Made by a program: the position numbers and the translations under genes. The notes below the pieces were generated by a model that had not been told where the DNA came from, searched no databases, and saw nothing but the letters and a program-made list of their open reading frames with translations. Positions 51,936-61,336 of a stretch of DNA of 64,000 nt are shown piece after piece. Origin of the DNA: Streptosporangium sp. NBC_01755 (GTDB lineage: Bacteria; Actinomycetota; Actinomycetes; Streptosporangiales; Streptosporangiaceae); assembly GCF_035917995.1 (NCBI RefSeq), contig NZ_CP109131.1, forward strand, positions 2,604,001-2,668,000. Direction: 5' to 3'. Numbering within the stretch: the first letter of the stretch is position 1; each line of letters begins with the position of its first letter.

Positions 51936-52321
51936 GGCGATGAACATTAGGGCATATGTCCGAGAGTGGCAGGTGTTTGACGTACGTCCCCTCCTTCCCT
52001 TATTTGCGGAAATAAGCAACTCAGCCTCGATCTTTCATGATCTTCGTGCGGTCGGCTGAGCGGTTCGGCTGAGGGTTGTTTTCGCTTTCTGGTCAGCGTG
52101 GTGGCCCGGCTGTCGCGCCGGATGGGCGGGGTTCCACGGGCCCGCCGGTCCCCCTTCTTGGTCGTCGGCGAGTTCCGGCAGCGCTTGTCAGCACGTGTCG
52201 CCGAGTTTCGACAGCACTCCGTGATCTTCCCGCGCGCGGAATGCCAGTCCGTGATCTTCCAGCGTGCGGAATACCGGCGAGGACGAGCAACTCCTGGGCC
52301 TTCGCCGCCGCGATGGTTGGA
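51936..52321. other. Gene-free spacer with a 28-bp direct repeat
   Basis: TCCGTGATCTTCC...GCGGAAT is repeated at 52218-52245 and 52248-52275 with four differences. An AT-rich patch near 51985-52040 may hold the promoter of the preceding gene. No coding frame is supported. Confidence 0.5.
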
Positions 52322-52795
52322 CTACAGTGCGGCGCGTCGAGGTGCGACGAGGCGCTCTGCGGCGGCCGTGATGAACGCCGACACCGTGGCTTCGAACTCC
52401 ACCTCACGGATCTTGAGCTCGGCCTGGTCTGCCGCGCCGCGCAGCGCGTCCATGTGTGCGAACGCGGCGTCGGCGAGCGGCTCGGGCCGGCCTGACACCA
52501 GCCGCAGCCGAAAGCGTGCAGTCTCGGCCAGGGCGCCCAGGCGGTCGGCCTCGGCGAGCGCATGGTTGAGTTCGGCAGGATCCGACCGCCGGAGCCACAC
52601 GGCGACGACAGCGCGCTTGAGCTCGGTCACCGCGGCGGCGAACTCGCTGTAGGCGGCCAGACGTTCCTGGCGCAGCCGCTCCTCGCGCGCGACCGCCTCA
52701 GCCCGCATCGCGGTCCGCTGCTGGAACAGGTAGGTGCTGAAGGACCCCAGCAGGGTCCCGAGGACGGCGATCAGGCTCCCAAGGACAGCGCTCAC
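52322..52795 (-). CDS. Membrane-anchored coiled-coil hypothetical protein
   Basis: This 157-aa protein starts at GTG 52795. One membrane helix is at 1-25 (SAVLGSLIAVLGTLLGSFST), then a charged helix (RAEAVAREERLRQERLAAYS) and a long helical body. No catalytic motif. Related small proteins are frequent in actinobacteria. Function unknown. Confidence 0.65.
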   Translation of the reverse strand: MSAVLGSLIAVLGTLLGSFSTYLFQQRTAMRAEAVAREERLRQERLAAYSEFAAAVTELKRAVVAVWLRRSDPAELNHALAEADRLGALAETARFRLRLVSGRPEPLADAAFAHMDALRGAADQAELKIREVEFEATVSAFITAAAERLVAPRRAAL

Positions 52796-52861
52796 CCGCA
52801 AGAGTTGACCATAACCGGCGCCCGAACCCAAGCCAGAGTGAGGCGCTCCAGAGATTCCGGA

Positions 52862-52985
52862 CACTGACGCAGTGCCCGTTGAGGATCTCGGTGGCCGGCG
52901 CGATGCGTCCGGCCAGGCTGTCCGTGTCGGCTCGGCTGACGGTCCGGTCGACCTCCACCAGGCTGGAGATGGCCGGGTTCTCTGA
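52862..52985 (-). pseudogene. Possible transposase C-terminal fragment
   Basis: The minus-strand frame NPAISSLVEVDRTVSRADTD and SLAGRIAPATEILNGHCV resembles the C-terminal beta region of IS481/rve-type transposases (VEVDRTV...LAGR). Only about 40 residues remain. Weak call. Confidence 0.3.
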
Positions 52986-53052
52986 CAGCGTTTCTCTATG
53001 AATCCCGGCCCCGGCCTGTAGCGGCGTGGTGGTGCGTCTGGGAATGTTGACG

Positions 53053-53787
53053 TCAGGTGCGGAGGAGCTGGTCTCGGACCAAGGCGTCGAGTCGTTGCCA
53101 TGCCGGTGATGAGGCGTTGACCGCTCCTTGGATCAGTGTCGGGATCTCAGAGCCGGTGTTCTGCCCAGGAAGATCGCCGGATCCGTATCGTCCTCGGGTC
53201 GCGCGGACGATGCGTCGGGCGAGGTCGTCAACGCGGGAGTCGTGCGGGTCGAGGTCGTGGGCGCGGTCGTAGTCGAGGTAGATCTGACGTAGCGCGGGAT
53301 CGGTGAGGGCCTGGGCCTGGTCGTGAAACAACTCGATAGCGGTATCGGGGTGGGTGGCGAAGACCAGAATCCACAGGTCGGTCTCAAGGGCGACCCATCG
53401 CGGGCTGAACCCAAGTTCGGGCAACTGCTCGAGGTGGCCGCTGACTTCGGGGAGAAGTGTCTGGAGGCGGCCGGCCGCGAGCCGTCGCAGCCGCCGTTGG
53501 GTTTCTCGCAAGCCTCGGATTCGGGCGGTGAGGTCGGTGTCCACTTGGTGGAGAACTTCTCGGAAGTCCTCATCGGAGGCTGCGCGAAGTTCCCGGATGC
53601 GGGCCAGGGGGACTCCGGCTTCGGCCAAGGTGCGGATCTTGATCAGGTCGATGGCGTGTTGGGCGGTGTAACGCCGGTAACCGGAGGAGTCACGGTCGGG
53701 CTCAGGCAGCAGCCCCTTGTCGTGGTAGACCCGAATCGTCTTGATCGAAACGCCGGCGTACCGGGCGAGCCGGCCGATGGTAATCAC
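53053..53787 (-). CDS. MerR-family transcriptional regulator
   Basis: This 244-aa protein starts at GTG 53787 (ITIGRLARYAGVSIKTIRVY). The MerR winged helix is residues 1-70, with HDKGLLPEPDRDSSGYRRY and the helix IKIRTLAEAGVPLARIREL. A dimerisation coiled coil lies near 85-115, and a C-terminal helical domain of about 120 aa (ETDLWILVFATHPDTAIELF) might bind a ligand. Divergent from the 95-aa ORF, with a dyad ACCTTGCC/GGCAGGGT at 53808-53828 and the TTGACC box next to it, typical of MerR control. Confidence 0.85.
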   Translation of the reverse strand: MITIGRLARYAGVSIKTIRVYHDKGLLPEPDRDSSGYRRYTAQHAIDLIKIRTLAEAGVPLARIRELRAASDEDFREVLHQVDTDLTARIRGLRETQRRLRRLAAGRLQTLLPEVSGHLEQLPELGFSPRWVALETDLWILVFATHPDTAIELFHDQAQALTDPALRQIYLDYDRAHDLDPHDSRVDDLARRIVRATRGRYGSGDLPGQNTGSEIPTLIQGAVNASSPAWQRLDALVRDQLLRT

Positions 53788-53843
53788 CTCTCCATGTTCT
53801 CCCACTTGACCTTGCCCCAAAGGCAGGGTTGCAGCATGTTGCC

Positions 53844-54131
53844 ATGGCGAACATGAACCCTGACCGGGACACCCTCCGTGCGTTGGCCGACGAGGGCAAC
53901 GAGACGGCCCTGGACCGCCTGGCCGACCTTGCCGACGCTCGTGGTGACCTCGAAGAGCTGAGCGACCTGCTGGACGAGGGCTGCATGCGGGCCGGGCACC
54001 TGCTCACGCGACGCGCGGTCACGGTGGGTGACCTGCGCGAGCTGCAGCGGCTGTGGGACGCCGGGTGCGACGAGGCCGGCCACGAGGTGGAACGGCTGCT
54101 CGCCGCGCCAACCGGCGTCGGTGAGGGCTGA
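53844..54131 (+). CDS. Small hypothetical protein, MerR-linked
   Basis: This 95-aa protein starts at ATG 53844. Acidic helical repeats: ALADEGNETALDRLADLADA and LEELSDLLDEGCMRAGHLLT, resembling short TPR/Sel1-type helices. Divergent from merR with 56 bp between starts, so likely the MerR target. Function unknown. Confidence 0.65.
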   Translation: MANMNPDRDTLRALADEGNETALDRLADLADARGDLEELSDLLDEGCMRAGHLLTRRAVTVGDLRELQRLWDAGCDEAGHEVERLLAAPTGVGEG

Positions 54132-54239
54132 CGGCTTCGATGCCGCGCGACCGACGGTTGGTCAGCTCGCCGATCAGCCCGGCTGGCAGTGGATCGTCCC
54201 GTCTCGCCCTGCTTCACATCAAAAGGACTTGCATGTCCC

Positions 54240-54995
54240 ATGTCTCACGAGAGTCTGACAGAGAGGGGCGCGGCGGCGGTCACGACCGCGCTGGCCGCCT
54301 CAGCCGCCGTAGCCCTGGTCGTGAACTCCTCCGGCGAGGCCGGTCTCACCACGCCGGCAGAGCGTTCCACGACCGCGGCCGCCCTGGCTCCCATGACGGC
54401 CCGGAACACACCACCGATCCCGCAAACCGACGCCCCCTCCTCGGAAGAGTCCCCTCCACCCAAGCCCAAGCCCAAGACGGCGCCCAAGACGGCGCCCAGC
54501 ACCCCGCCGATCACCGCCACTGAGCCCGCCAAGAAGGACGAGGTCACCGCCAGGCCGTTGCCGAAACCCACACGGCCGAAGACGGAGGTCACACCGGAAA
54601 CCGAAGGACCGGCAGACACCCCCGCTTCCGAACAACCGGAACCCCAGTGGGGTGCAGGTCGTGGCTCTCCGCCAGAGATGGCACCGGCACGCAGATGTCA
54701 CCCTGCATCGCCCTGGTCGGCGATGTCTTCCATCTCCTCGGCCGTATCCGGGGCGCCGCCGATGTGCGCTCGGACGTACATGTCCAGCTGTACAACACCG
54801 ACGCCGATAGCAACGTGTCCCCCCATGATCTGCACCGGTCTGTCACCGGCCGGCGACGGCGCGGTCGCCACCTGCGGCCCGTTCACCATCACCGCTCAGC
54901 GCGTGGGTGCGAAACTCGACGTCCGGCAACGCTGGCGCAGGAGCGGCACCTCCGCCTTCGGCGGGGGCAGCGAAAGCCCCTGGGTGTTCTGGTAG
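54240..54995 (+). CDS. Membrane-anchored Pro-rich protein of unknown function
   Basis: This 251-aa protein may start at ATG 54240. A membrane helix at about 12-30 (VTTALAASAAVALVVNS) is followed by a Pro/Lys/Thr-rich stretch at 45-130 (KPKPKTAPKTAPSTPP). A small Cys-containing C-terminal domain ends KLDVRQRWRRSGTSAFGGGS, SESPWVFW. Codon bias is weaker in the middle, and another frame is open there, so a frameshift is possible. Confidence 0.5.
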   Translation: MSHESLTERGAAAVTTALAASAAVALVVNSSGEAGLTTPAERSTTAAALAPMTARNTPPIPQTDAPSSEESPPPKPKPKTAPKTAPSTPPITATEPAKKDEVTARPLPKPTRPKTEVTPETEGPADTPASEQPEPQWGAGRGSPPEMAPARRCHPASPWSAMSSISSAVSGAPPMCARTYMSSCTTPTPIATCPPMICTGLSPAGDGAVATCGPFTITAQRVGAKLDVRQRWRRSGTSAFGGGSESPWVFW

Positions 54996-55064
54996 CTCTG
55001 GTTCTGGTAGCTCTGGTTCTGGCTGTCGCCCCTGAAAGGTCGTCGCTCGGGTACGTTGAGACCG

Positions 55065-56114
55065 ATGAGTGATCAGCGCGCGGGGATTCACAGCCACCGA
55101 CCGAGCGGGCGGGCGATGCCCGTACCGCCGACCGTGCGTACAGGCCGGTGGAGACCGATGGCCGCGGCGCTCGTCAGCCTGGCCGTGGCAACCTCCGGCT
55201 GCGCAGCCTCGTCGGGTGCCGCCTCATCGAACGCGCCGAGCCGGGCAGCTCCGAGCGCGACAGCTCCAGGTCAGACAGCTCCAGGTCAGACAGCGGCACA
55301 GTCGGCTCCGGAGCAGTCGGCTCCGGAGCAGTCGGCGGTGTCGCAACCCGCCCTGCCCGATCCGAAGGCGACGATCCCCAAGGACCCCGCGAAGCTGGCC
55401 CGTTCCCTGACCAGTACCGTCGCGGAGCTCCGACGCGCCACCGACGCCTGGATCCGCGACGGCGACCCCGGCAAGGGGCAGCCCCCCGAGCCGGTGGTGC
55501 TGCTGGCCCTGCAACAGCAGCGCATATACCGCCACCTGGCCCGCAACCCGGAGGTCGCGTCCCGCACCTACGCCAAGCTGTCGAAGTCCCTGGCCGCGCA
55601 GGCGAAGGACAACGTGACGGCCATCCGGAACCTGCTCTCCCTGGTCCGCCCCATCAGCGGGTCGGCGAAGTTCCGCGTCCAGCCGGCCAAACCCGCCGAC
55701 GTCCTGCTCGGCCACTTCAAGCACGCCGAGCGCCGGTTCGGCGTCGACTGGGAGATCCTGGCGGCGGTGATGTTCGTCGAGACCAAGTTCGGCCGGGTAC
55801 GGTCACCGAGCCACACCGGCGCCAAAGGGCCCATGCAGTTCATGCCGGGCACCTGGGCCGCCTACGGGATGGGCGGCGACATCCAGGACACCCGCGACGC
55901 CCTGCTCGCCGCGGCCAACTACCTGCGTGCCTCGGGAGCGCCGCGCGACTACCGGCGTGCGCTCTACGCCTACAACCACTCCTGGGCGTACGTCGACGCG
56001 GTGCAGCTGCACGCCCGCCAGATCAAGCGGGACATCAGGAACTACTACGCGTACTACAACTGGCAGGTCTACGTGGTCACCACCAACGGCGACCGCCGCC
56101 TCACCGGCCCCTGA
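55065..56114 (+). CDS. Lytic transglycosylase lipoprotein
   Basis: It is about 349 aa from ATG 55065; ATG 55116 is an alternative. The lipobox LAVATSGC is near residue 45 (from 55065), followed by an Ala/Ser/Gln repeat stretch (APGQTAPGQT, APEQSAPEQS). The SLT domain is at about 220-330: VDWEILAAVMFVETKFGRVR with catalytic Glu, GAKGPMQFMPGTWAAYGMGG and ALYAYNHSWAYVDAV. It cleaves peptidoglycan glycan strands from the outer face of the membrane. A copy of its 3' end is found at 60195-60276. Confidence 0.9.
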   Translation: MSDQRAGIHSHRPSGRAMPVPPTVRTGRWRPMAAALVSLAVATSGCAASSGAASSNAPSRAAPSATAPGQTAPGQTAAQSAPEQSAPEQSAVSQPALPDPKATIPKDPAKLARSLTSTVAELRRATDAWIRDGDPGKGQPPEPVVLLALQQQRIYRHLARNPEVASRTYAKLSKSLAAQAKDNVTAIRNLLSLVRPISGSAKFRVQPAKPADVLLGHFKHAERRFGVDWEILAAVMFVETKFGRVRSPSHTGAKGPMQFMPGTWAAYGMGGDIQDTRDALLAAANYLRASGAPRDYRRALYAYNHSWAYVDAVQLHARQIKRDIRNYYAYYNWQVYVVTTNGDRRLTGP

Positions 56115-56157
56115 CCCGGATCCCTACGCCGACCTGAAGGCCAGGGACAACCGAGAA

Positions 56158-57585
56158 TCAGCCGTGCCGGGCCTCGCCGTCCCAGGTGGCCTGGGTGATC
56201 CCGTCCTGCCGCAGCCGAAACTTCTCGATCTTCTGCGTCGGCGTCTTCGGCAGCGTCGGCACCAGCTCGATGTAGCGGGGCACCATGTAGCCCGGTGCCG
56301 TGGCCCGGCAGAACGCGTGCAGTTCCCCGGGGGTCAGCGTCGCACCGGGTCTGGGCACGACGACGGCTTTGACGTCCTCCTCGGTGAGCTCACTGGGCAC
56401 CCCGATGGCTGCCGCCTCCAGCACCGCCGGATGTCTGATCAGCACCTGTTCCACCTCGTGGGCGGAGATGTTCTCGCCCCGCCGCCGGATGGAGTCGCTG
56501 AGCCTGCCCTCGAAGGTCAGGTATCCGTCGTCGTCGAACCTGCCGAGGTCACCGGTGCGCAGCCGGCCGTTCCGGAAGACCTGTGCCGTGGCCTCGGGCA
56601 TCGCGTGGTAGCCGTTCATCACCAACCCCGGCTCGCGACCGCGCACCATGATCTCACCGATCTCTCCGCTGGGCAGCGGCGATCCGTGGCCGTCCTCGAT
56701 CCGGACGTCGAACTCCGGGATCACCCGGCCGCACGCCCCCGGCTTCCGCGGCCCGTCGACGGGGTCGTAGACGGACACCCCACCGTCGGTCAGGCCGTAG
56801 ACCTGCCTGAGCGGGATGCCGAAACGCTCCTCCCAGCCACGGTGCCACTCGGGCATGGGCACCCCCCATGCCAGCCGGACCCGGTGATCGCGGTCTCCGG
56901 CGTACGGCGGCTGTTTCCACAGGATCGTCAGCGTCGCGCCCATGAAGTTGAAGACGGACGCGTCAAACGCGCGTACCTCCGCCCAGAACCGGGAGGCGCT
57001 GAAGCGCCGGCTCAGCGCGGCCGTGCCTCGGCAGGCCAGAGCCGCCACGACGGTCAGCGTGGCCGCGTCGATGTGGAACAGCGGAAAAGGGCAGTACAGC
57101 ACGTCGTCGGAGCGCAGTCCCAGGTACTTGGCGTGCAACTGCCCCTGCCTGGCCAGGTACCGGTGGGAGAGAACGCACGCCTTGGAAGCACCGGTGGTGC
57201 CGGAGGTGAACAGCATGGTCGCCGCGGCCAGCTCGTCGACCTCGGCGACGGGAGCCGGGGTTCCTTCACCTCGGTGGTCGGCCAGGTCCTCGAACCGCCC
57301 GTCACTCGAACCGCCGCGCACGATGACCCGGTCCAGCTCGGGAAGCCGGTCGAGCACGGGCGTGAGGACCGTCAGCAGCTCGGCGTCGGCGACCAGCACC
57401 GAGGCCCGCGTCACCCGCAGGGCGTAGCCGAGGCGTTCCCCGAACAGCGCGGTGTTGAGCGGGGCGTGGACGGCACCCAGACGGGCCAGGGCGAACCAGA
57501 CGAGAACCTGGTCAAGACCGTTGTGCATCAGCAGCGCGACACAACCGCCCTCGCCTATCCCGGCCTGGGCGGCCCACCGGGTCAT
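56158..57585 (-). pseudogene. 5'-truncated acyl-CoA synthetase (AMP-binding)
   Basis: This 475-aa frame begins at ATG 57585 (MTRWAAQAGIGEGGCVALLM). Motifs: MLFTSGTTGASKACVLSHRY (P-loop), VYGLTDGGVSVYD, RTGDLGRFDDDGYLTFEGR and the C-terminal Lys in PKTPTQKIEKFRLRQ. Family members have about 50 more N-terminal residues; here they are replaced at 57586 by the HicB-like gene. It may still be translated, but the missing part helps form the N-domain. Likely an insertion-truncated gene. Confidence 0.8.
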
Positions 57586-57587
57586 CG

Positions 57588-58289
57588 CTAGAAGTTCAGA
57601 TGCCGCACTCCTTGCGGGCATTCTTGAGGGTCTTCGGTGGCTATAACCGACTGACGCGTCCGCGAGAGGCACGCTGCGATGGCTGCTCGCAACTGCTCCC
57701 GGAGCTTTTCCCTCATCTCATCATCGCCAGGAGCTCCGGATTCGCCATCCTCGGCCGCACTTCGGAGCACCAGAACTACATCCGCGTCTTCAAGAGACGA
57801 AACCTTCGTGCAGTGCGCGAAGGAACCCATGTTCCTGTAGATCTTTACCTGGAGGGCCAGGACATTGCTCCGCCCGTGGCCTTCGTTCACTCGCAGAAGC
57901 TGGTCCACACGCTGATGGGAGAGCCCCAGCAGCGTCGCGGTCTCCCGGAGGGAGTAGCCCTTTTCGGTAAGCGCCCGGGCAGCGATCGTGGATCGCTCCT
58001 GCCACAACTCCTGGGCGGCGTCCAACCATGCACGAGCGCCCTTCGCCTCACACAGCAACTCTCCAACATCGTTGGGCAGGTCGTACATCAACTCAATCTC
58101 GAACGCGTCCTGTTCGACATCGAGAATCGTTGCGATCAAGTCGCGGGCCATGTATTCGATCTTGGTCAGAGTTCGTGCTTGAGTGAGAGCGTTGAGCGGA
58201 GTGGAATCAGCACCGTCGCCGGCCGCCATGACACGGGCCAGCCACCAGCCGTCCTCCTGCCATGCCCTCACCTCATAGACCGGCTTCAT
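57588..58289 (-). CDS. HicB-like antitoxin with HTH and C-terminal extension
   Basis: This 233-aa protein starts at ATG 58289, overlapping the hicA-like stop (ATGA). Residues 1-75 are HicB-like: YEVRAWQEDGWWLARVMAAG and LTKIEYMARDLIATILDVEQ. An HTH follows near 125-150 (GYSLRETATLLGLSHQRVDQ). The extra C-terminal 85 residues are of unknown role. Its stop sits three bases from the truncated acyl-CoA synthetase. Confidence 0.75.
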   Translation of the reverse strand: MKPVYEVRAWQEDGWWLARVMAAGDGADSTPLNALTQARTLTKIEYMARDLIATILDVEQDAFEIELMYDLPNDVGELLCEAKGARAWLDAAQELWQERSTIAARALTEKGYSLRETATLLGLSHQRVDQLLRVNEGHGRSNVLALQVKIYRNMGSFAHCTKVSSLEDADVVLVLRSAAEDGESGAPGDDEMREKLREQLRAAIAACLSRTRQSVIATEDPQECPQGVRHLNF

Positions 58290-58564
58290 TTGTCCATCCA
58301 CCTCTTCCCAAAGTACGGCTCGAAGGTCGCCTCTATCTCCCGGGTCACAACCGGGGACAGATCGCCAGGATGCTGCGGGATCGTTGTCCAAGCAAGCACA
58401 CTCCCGTCCTCGTCATACAGGCCGATCAGCTTGTGAGATCCCTTACCTCGCCGCCGACCGTTCTTACCAGGAATTTCCTTGACAGTGAAGCCTTGTTCAG
58501 CAAGACGAGCAGCAGCCCGCAGACATCTCTCCGCCTCGGCGACAGTCCTCATTCCCCGCACCAT
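58286..58564 (-). CDS. HicA-like toxin
   Basis: This 92-aa protein starts at ATG 58564. It has a double-stranded-RNA-binding HicA-like core: AEAERCLRAAARLAEQGFTV, the catalytic-type His in RGKGSHKLIGLYDED and TTIPQHPGDLSPVVTREIEA. HicA toxins degrade mRNA and are blocked by HicB. It precedes the HicB-like gene with a four-base overlap, the normal hicA-hicB order. Longer than typical HicA by about 30 residues. Confidence 0.72.
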   Translation of the reverse strand: MVRGMRTVAEAERCLRAAARLAEQGFTVKEIPGKNGRRRGKGSHKLIGLYDEDGSVLAWTTIPQHPGDLSPVVTREIEATFEPYFGKRWMDK

Positions 58565-59096
58565 GACTCTGTAGTCTAATCTACTAGACACATCCCCGTC
58601 TATGTAACTAGACAGAGTCTGCTTGTGGCCGACTTTCCCGAAATCCTGGCGCGTCGATCACATGATCCTGTAAGGGGTGCATGGCCCAGGCATGCTCACC
58701 CCCGACCGTTGGCGCGTCGTCAACAGAAACAGGCCGGACTTCACGCGGGAGGCCGACCACCAGATCTTCGAGTTCCACCACGACCGTGACGATCACGGCC
58801 CTGACCCGTTGCCGTCTCCCAGCGAACAGCTTCTGGCCGCCGTCGCGCTTGGCGCGGGCCGCCGCGAGGAGCCCCGCGGACCCGAAACACGCGAAAGGCC
58901 CCGGCCTGCGAGTGCGGGCCGGGGCCTGGGGCAGGTGGTCACGGCCCCTTCAGACCGATGGGAGGTTCGGGCACGGCCAGCCCCAACGCGGCCGCCAGGT
59001 CGATTGTTCTGCGAGGGGGTCGAGCACCCCCCGATGCGGGAGTCGCCGCACCGGGAGGTCCTCATCTCATGGCGCCGCCACCGGGCCCGATGACCG
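58565..59096. other. Gene-free spacer with terminator
   Basis: AGGCCCCGGCC/GGCCGGGGCCT (58896-58927) followed on the minus strand by TTTCGCGTGTTTC is a good terminator for the secreted protein gene at 59097. AT-rich DNA at 58565-58610 with TCTAGT/ACTAGA inverted pairs is a likely hicAB promoter/operator. No other gene is supported. Confidence 0.6.
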
Positions 59097-59906
59097 CTAC
59101 GGCAGGCCGTCCCTGTCCTCAAGCTTGGTGGTCACCTTGTTCGCGGGCGGGGGCTTGATGGAGACCCTGCTCCCCCAGCCGGTGAAGCGGGTCTCGGCGC
59201 TGATCGTCTTTCCTTCCCAGCCGGTGCTGTCGAAGATGCCGGTGACCGGGAAGGACGTGGTCAGGTGCTGCGGGAGCCGGTTACGGTCCACGGTGAGCTT
59301 GAACGTCACCACGGTCTTGTCGCTCGACCTGAGCGGCAGGGTGGCGCGGAACCAGGGTGAGACCTTGGCGAGCCGGCCGAACGTGGTGGTGCCGGTGTAG
59401 GTGTTGCGGGTCTGCTTGGCATCCTTGAGCAGAGCGGCGAGGGTCGTCGGCTCGGCGACGTTCACGAGCTGGCTGAACCAGCCGGCCACGCCGCCGGTCA
59501 TGCCGTTCGGGGTCTTGTACCAGCTCTTGCCACTCGGCATTTTGTCGCGGTAGGTGCCGCCCTGGGAGTAGCTCGTGGTGCCGATCCGGATCGTCCGCGC
59601 GGGGGCGAACATACCGTCGCCCTGCCCGTCCCTCGGGTCGACAGGCGCCGCGCCTTTCGAGCTGATGTCCGAGGCGACGATCCCGGCCCTGCCGAACTGG
59701 AACGAGCCCGTGCGCCGAACGTAGGGCTCGGTCTTGCCCTCCTCCTTCATGGTGCTGAGCTCGGTGAACTTCACGCCCTTGCCCACGACGAGCCGGCTCT
59801 TCAACGCCTTGACCGGGTCCGCGGGAGCGGGAGCGGCCTGGGCGGGGGTTGCGGCAACGAGCAGGGCCGCCGTGGCCGCCGTGACACTCGCGATCACTCG
59901 CTTCAT
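59097..59906 (-). CDS. Secreted LppX-like protein related to the AICE kinase sensor
   Basis: This 269-aa protein starts at ATG 59906. Signal peptide MKRVIASVTAATAALLVAAT PAQA. Beta-rich mature part with ALLKDAKQTRNTYTGTTTFG, VTFKLTVDRNRLPQHLTTSF and SAETRFTGWGSRVSI. The same order of blocks appears in the extracellular domain of the kinase at 40617-42371. Possibly a lipid- or ligand-binding fold; unproven. Confidence 0.72.
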   Translation of the reverse strand: MKRVIASVTAATAALLVAATPAQAAPAPADPVKALKSRLVVGKGVKFTELSTMKEEGKTEPYVRRTGSFQFGRAGIVASDISSKGAAPVDPRDGQGDGMFAPARTIRIGTTSYSQGGTYRDKMPSGKSWYKTPNGMTGGVAGWFSQLVNVAEPTTLAALLKDAKQTRNTYTGTTTFGRLAKVSPWFRATLPLRSSDKTVVTFKLTVDRNRLPQHLTTSFPVTGIFDSTGWEGKTISAETRFTGWGSRVSIKPPPANKVTTKLEDRDGLP

Positions 59907-60194
59907 CTGGATTCCTTGGTGGTCCGACAGGGAGGAGAAAAAGGAAAGCCTGCCGGATCTTGATCACGAGCGCGTCTCGAAATATGTGATTCCGCGTGAA
60001 AATCTGATTGGCTGGACTTTCTCGCCATATCTCACCTAACCCTCCGAGCAGGACCGACGCGGCTCCGTCGAACTCGATCGAGCCATGTCTCGGCGGATCC
60101 CTACCGGGCCGCAGCGATGGGTTGAAGGCTCAGGTACGGCATCTCCGCACACCGGACCTTCGGTAAGAAAGCAATTTCAACACGGTGTAGCTAC

Positions 60195-60276
60195 ATGCTC
60201 GCCAGATCAAGCGGAACATCAGGAACTAATACGCGATAACCACCAACGGCGACCGCCGCCTCACCAGCCCTTGACC
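60195..60276 (+). pseudogene. Remnant of the lytic transglycosylase 3' end
   Basis: This matches 56012-56114: ARQIKRNIRN, then a stop and a deletion, then TTNGDRRLTSP and TGA. It lies 4 kb downstream of the intact gene in the same orientation. The surrounding 59907-60380 has no gene. Confidence 0.85.
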
Positions 60277-60380
60277 TGGGGTGCGCTTTCTGGGCGTACA
60301 AGTTCGCAGGTGTCCGCGGTCACGCGGTTACCATCAGGGGCGCCCCCGCTCCGCAGGCTTCTTCGGAGGCCGGGGTGTTC

Positions 60381-60893
60381 TCAGGAAGGGGTGCGGCCGT
60401 TGAGGCGGGCCGACACCTGGGCCGGGATCAGGTCGAGTTGCCAGCAGGCGCCGCAGTCGCGGCAGCGAGCCCCGCCGGGGAGCGGTAGCCGGTAGGTCCA
60501 CTCGGCCCGGACATGCTCGCACCCAGCCACACGCCCGTGATGGCGGGCGCATCGTTCGGCGGTGACCGACTCGGTGGCCGTCACGATCAGCGGCGCGTCC
60601 CCCTGGACGCGCCCGCAGTGCGGGCAGGGCTTCGGGGGTGTCCGGTTCAACCAGTCCTCGATGCTTTTCTGCTCGGCGGCCAGCCGGAGGAGTTCCCCGG
60701 CGGTCTCCGCGACCAGGTAGCGGGTGAGCCCGACGCGCATGTCCCGCTCGGTCAGCGTGCGGCCGGGGTCACGGCGCGCGAAGAACACCTTTCCGCGGCT
60801 CTGCCTGGTCTGCCACCCCTCAATCACCGGCCCAGCTCCCAGCGGGGGCAACTCCCCGGCGGTGGAAGCCGATAGGTCGAATCGCTCGGGCAT
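60381..60893 (-). CDS. Cassette protein C, copy 2
   Basis: This 170-aa protein starts at ATG 60893 after AAGGGGA. CxxC pairs in PCPHCGRVQGDAPLIVTATE and CRDCGACWQLDLIPAQV. Same layout as 24932-25486 (PLGAGPVIEGWQT). Downstream of copies of proteins B and A. Not frameshifted, so probably functional. Confidence 0.72.
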   Translation of the reverse strand: MPERFDLSASTAGELPPLGAGPVIEGWQTRQSRGKVFFARRDPGRTLTERDMRVGLTRYLVAETAGELLRLAAEQKSIEDWLNRTPPKPCPHCGRVQGDAPLIVTATESVTAERCARHHGRVAGCEHVRAEWTYRLPLPGGARCRDCGACWQLDLIPAQVSARLNGRTPS

Positions 60894-60979
60894 CGCGTCC
60901 CCTTCTAGTCGTTGCCGCTGTGGTGAGGCGTGACGGCGCCACCCCTCCAAGACCAACGCCGTCACGCCCGCTTATGGGT

Positions 60980-61336
60980 TCACCACCCCGTCGCAGGAGG
61001 ACGGAGCAGTACGGGGGAATGGTTGAACAGGGTGGTGACGAGGGAGGCGTCCGCGTCGAACGAGCAGCAGACCACCAGCAGAAACGTCGGCGGCCTCTCT
61101 CCTCGTTCGCCACTGCCCAGTCGGCAGAGCCGGGTGACCTGCCCCCACACCAGGTCGACGGCCCGCTGCCCGTACTCCTCGCCTCGGACCGGCACGAGCC
61201 GAAACGGCTGCTCGCGGTCACGCTCGAAGGCCAGGAAACACCCCTGACGGAGATTTTCCGCAGGCCACACGACTCCCCCGGCAGCCCTCCGGGACGCCCG
61301 AACCAGCGATCTCGCACATCGATGATGCGCGATCAT
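60980..61336 (-). CDS. Cassette protein B, copy 2
   Basis: This 118-aa protein overlaps the upstream gene by ATGA at 61333-61336. It shares ENLRQGCFLAFERDREQPFR and ADASLVTTLFNHSPVLL with 25566-25943, but its first 20 residues are unrelated. Function unknown. Confidence 0.68.
   Translation of the reverse strand: MIAHHRCARSLVRASRRAAGGVVWPAENLRQGCFLAFERDREQPFRLVPVRGEEYGQRAVDLVWGQVTRLCRLGSGERGERPPTFLLVVCCSFDADASLVTTLFNHSPVLLRPPATGW

Noticed and set aside
55927-57591. Plus-strand frame of over 550 codons across the acyl-CoA synthetase
   Set aside because: Antisense to conserved AMP-binding motifs; no domain and no ribosome site.
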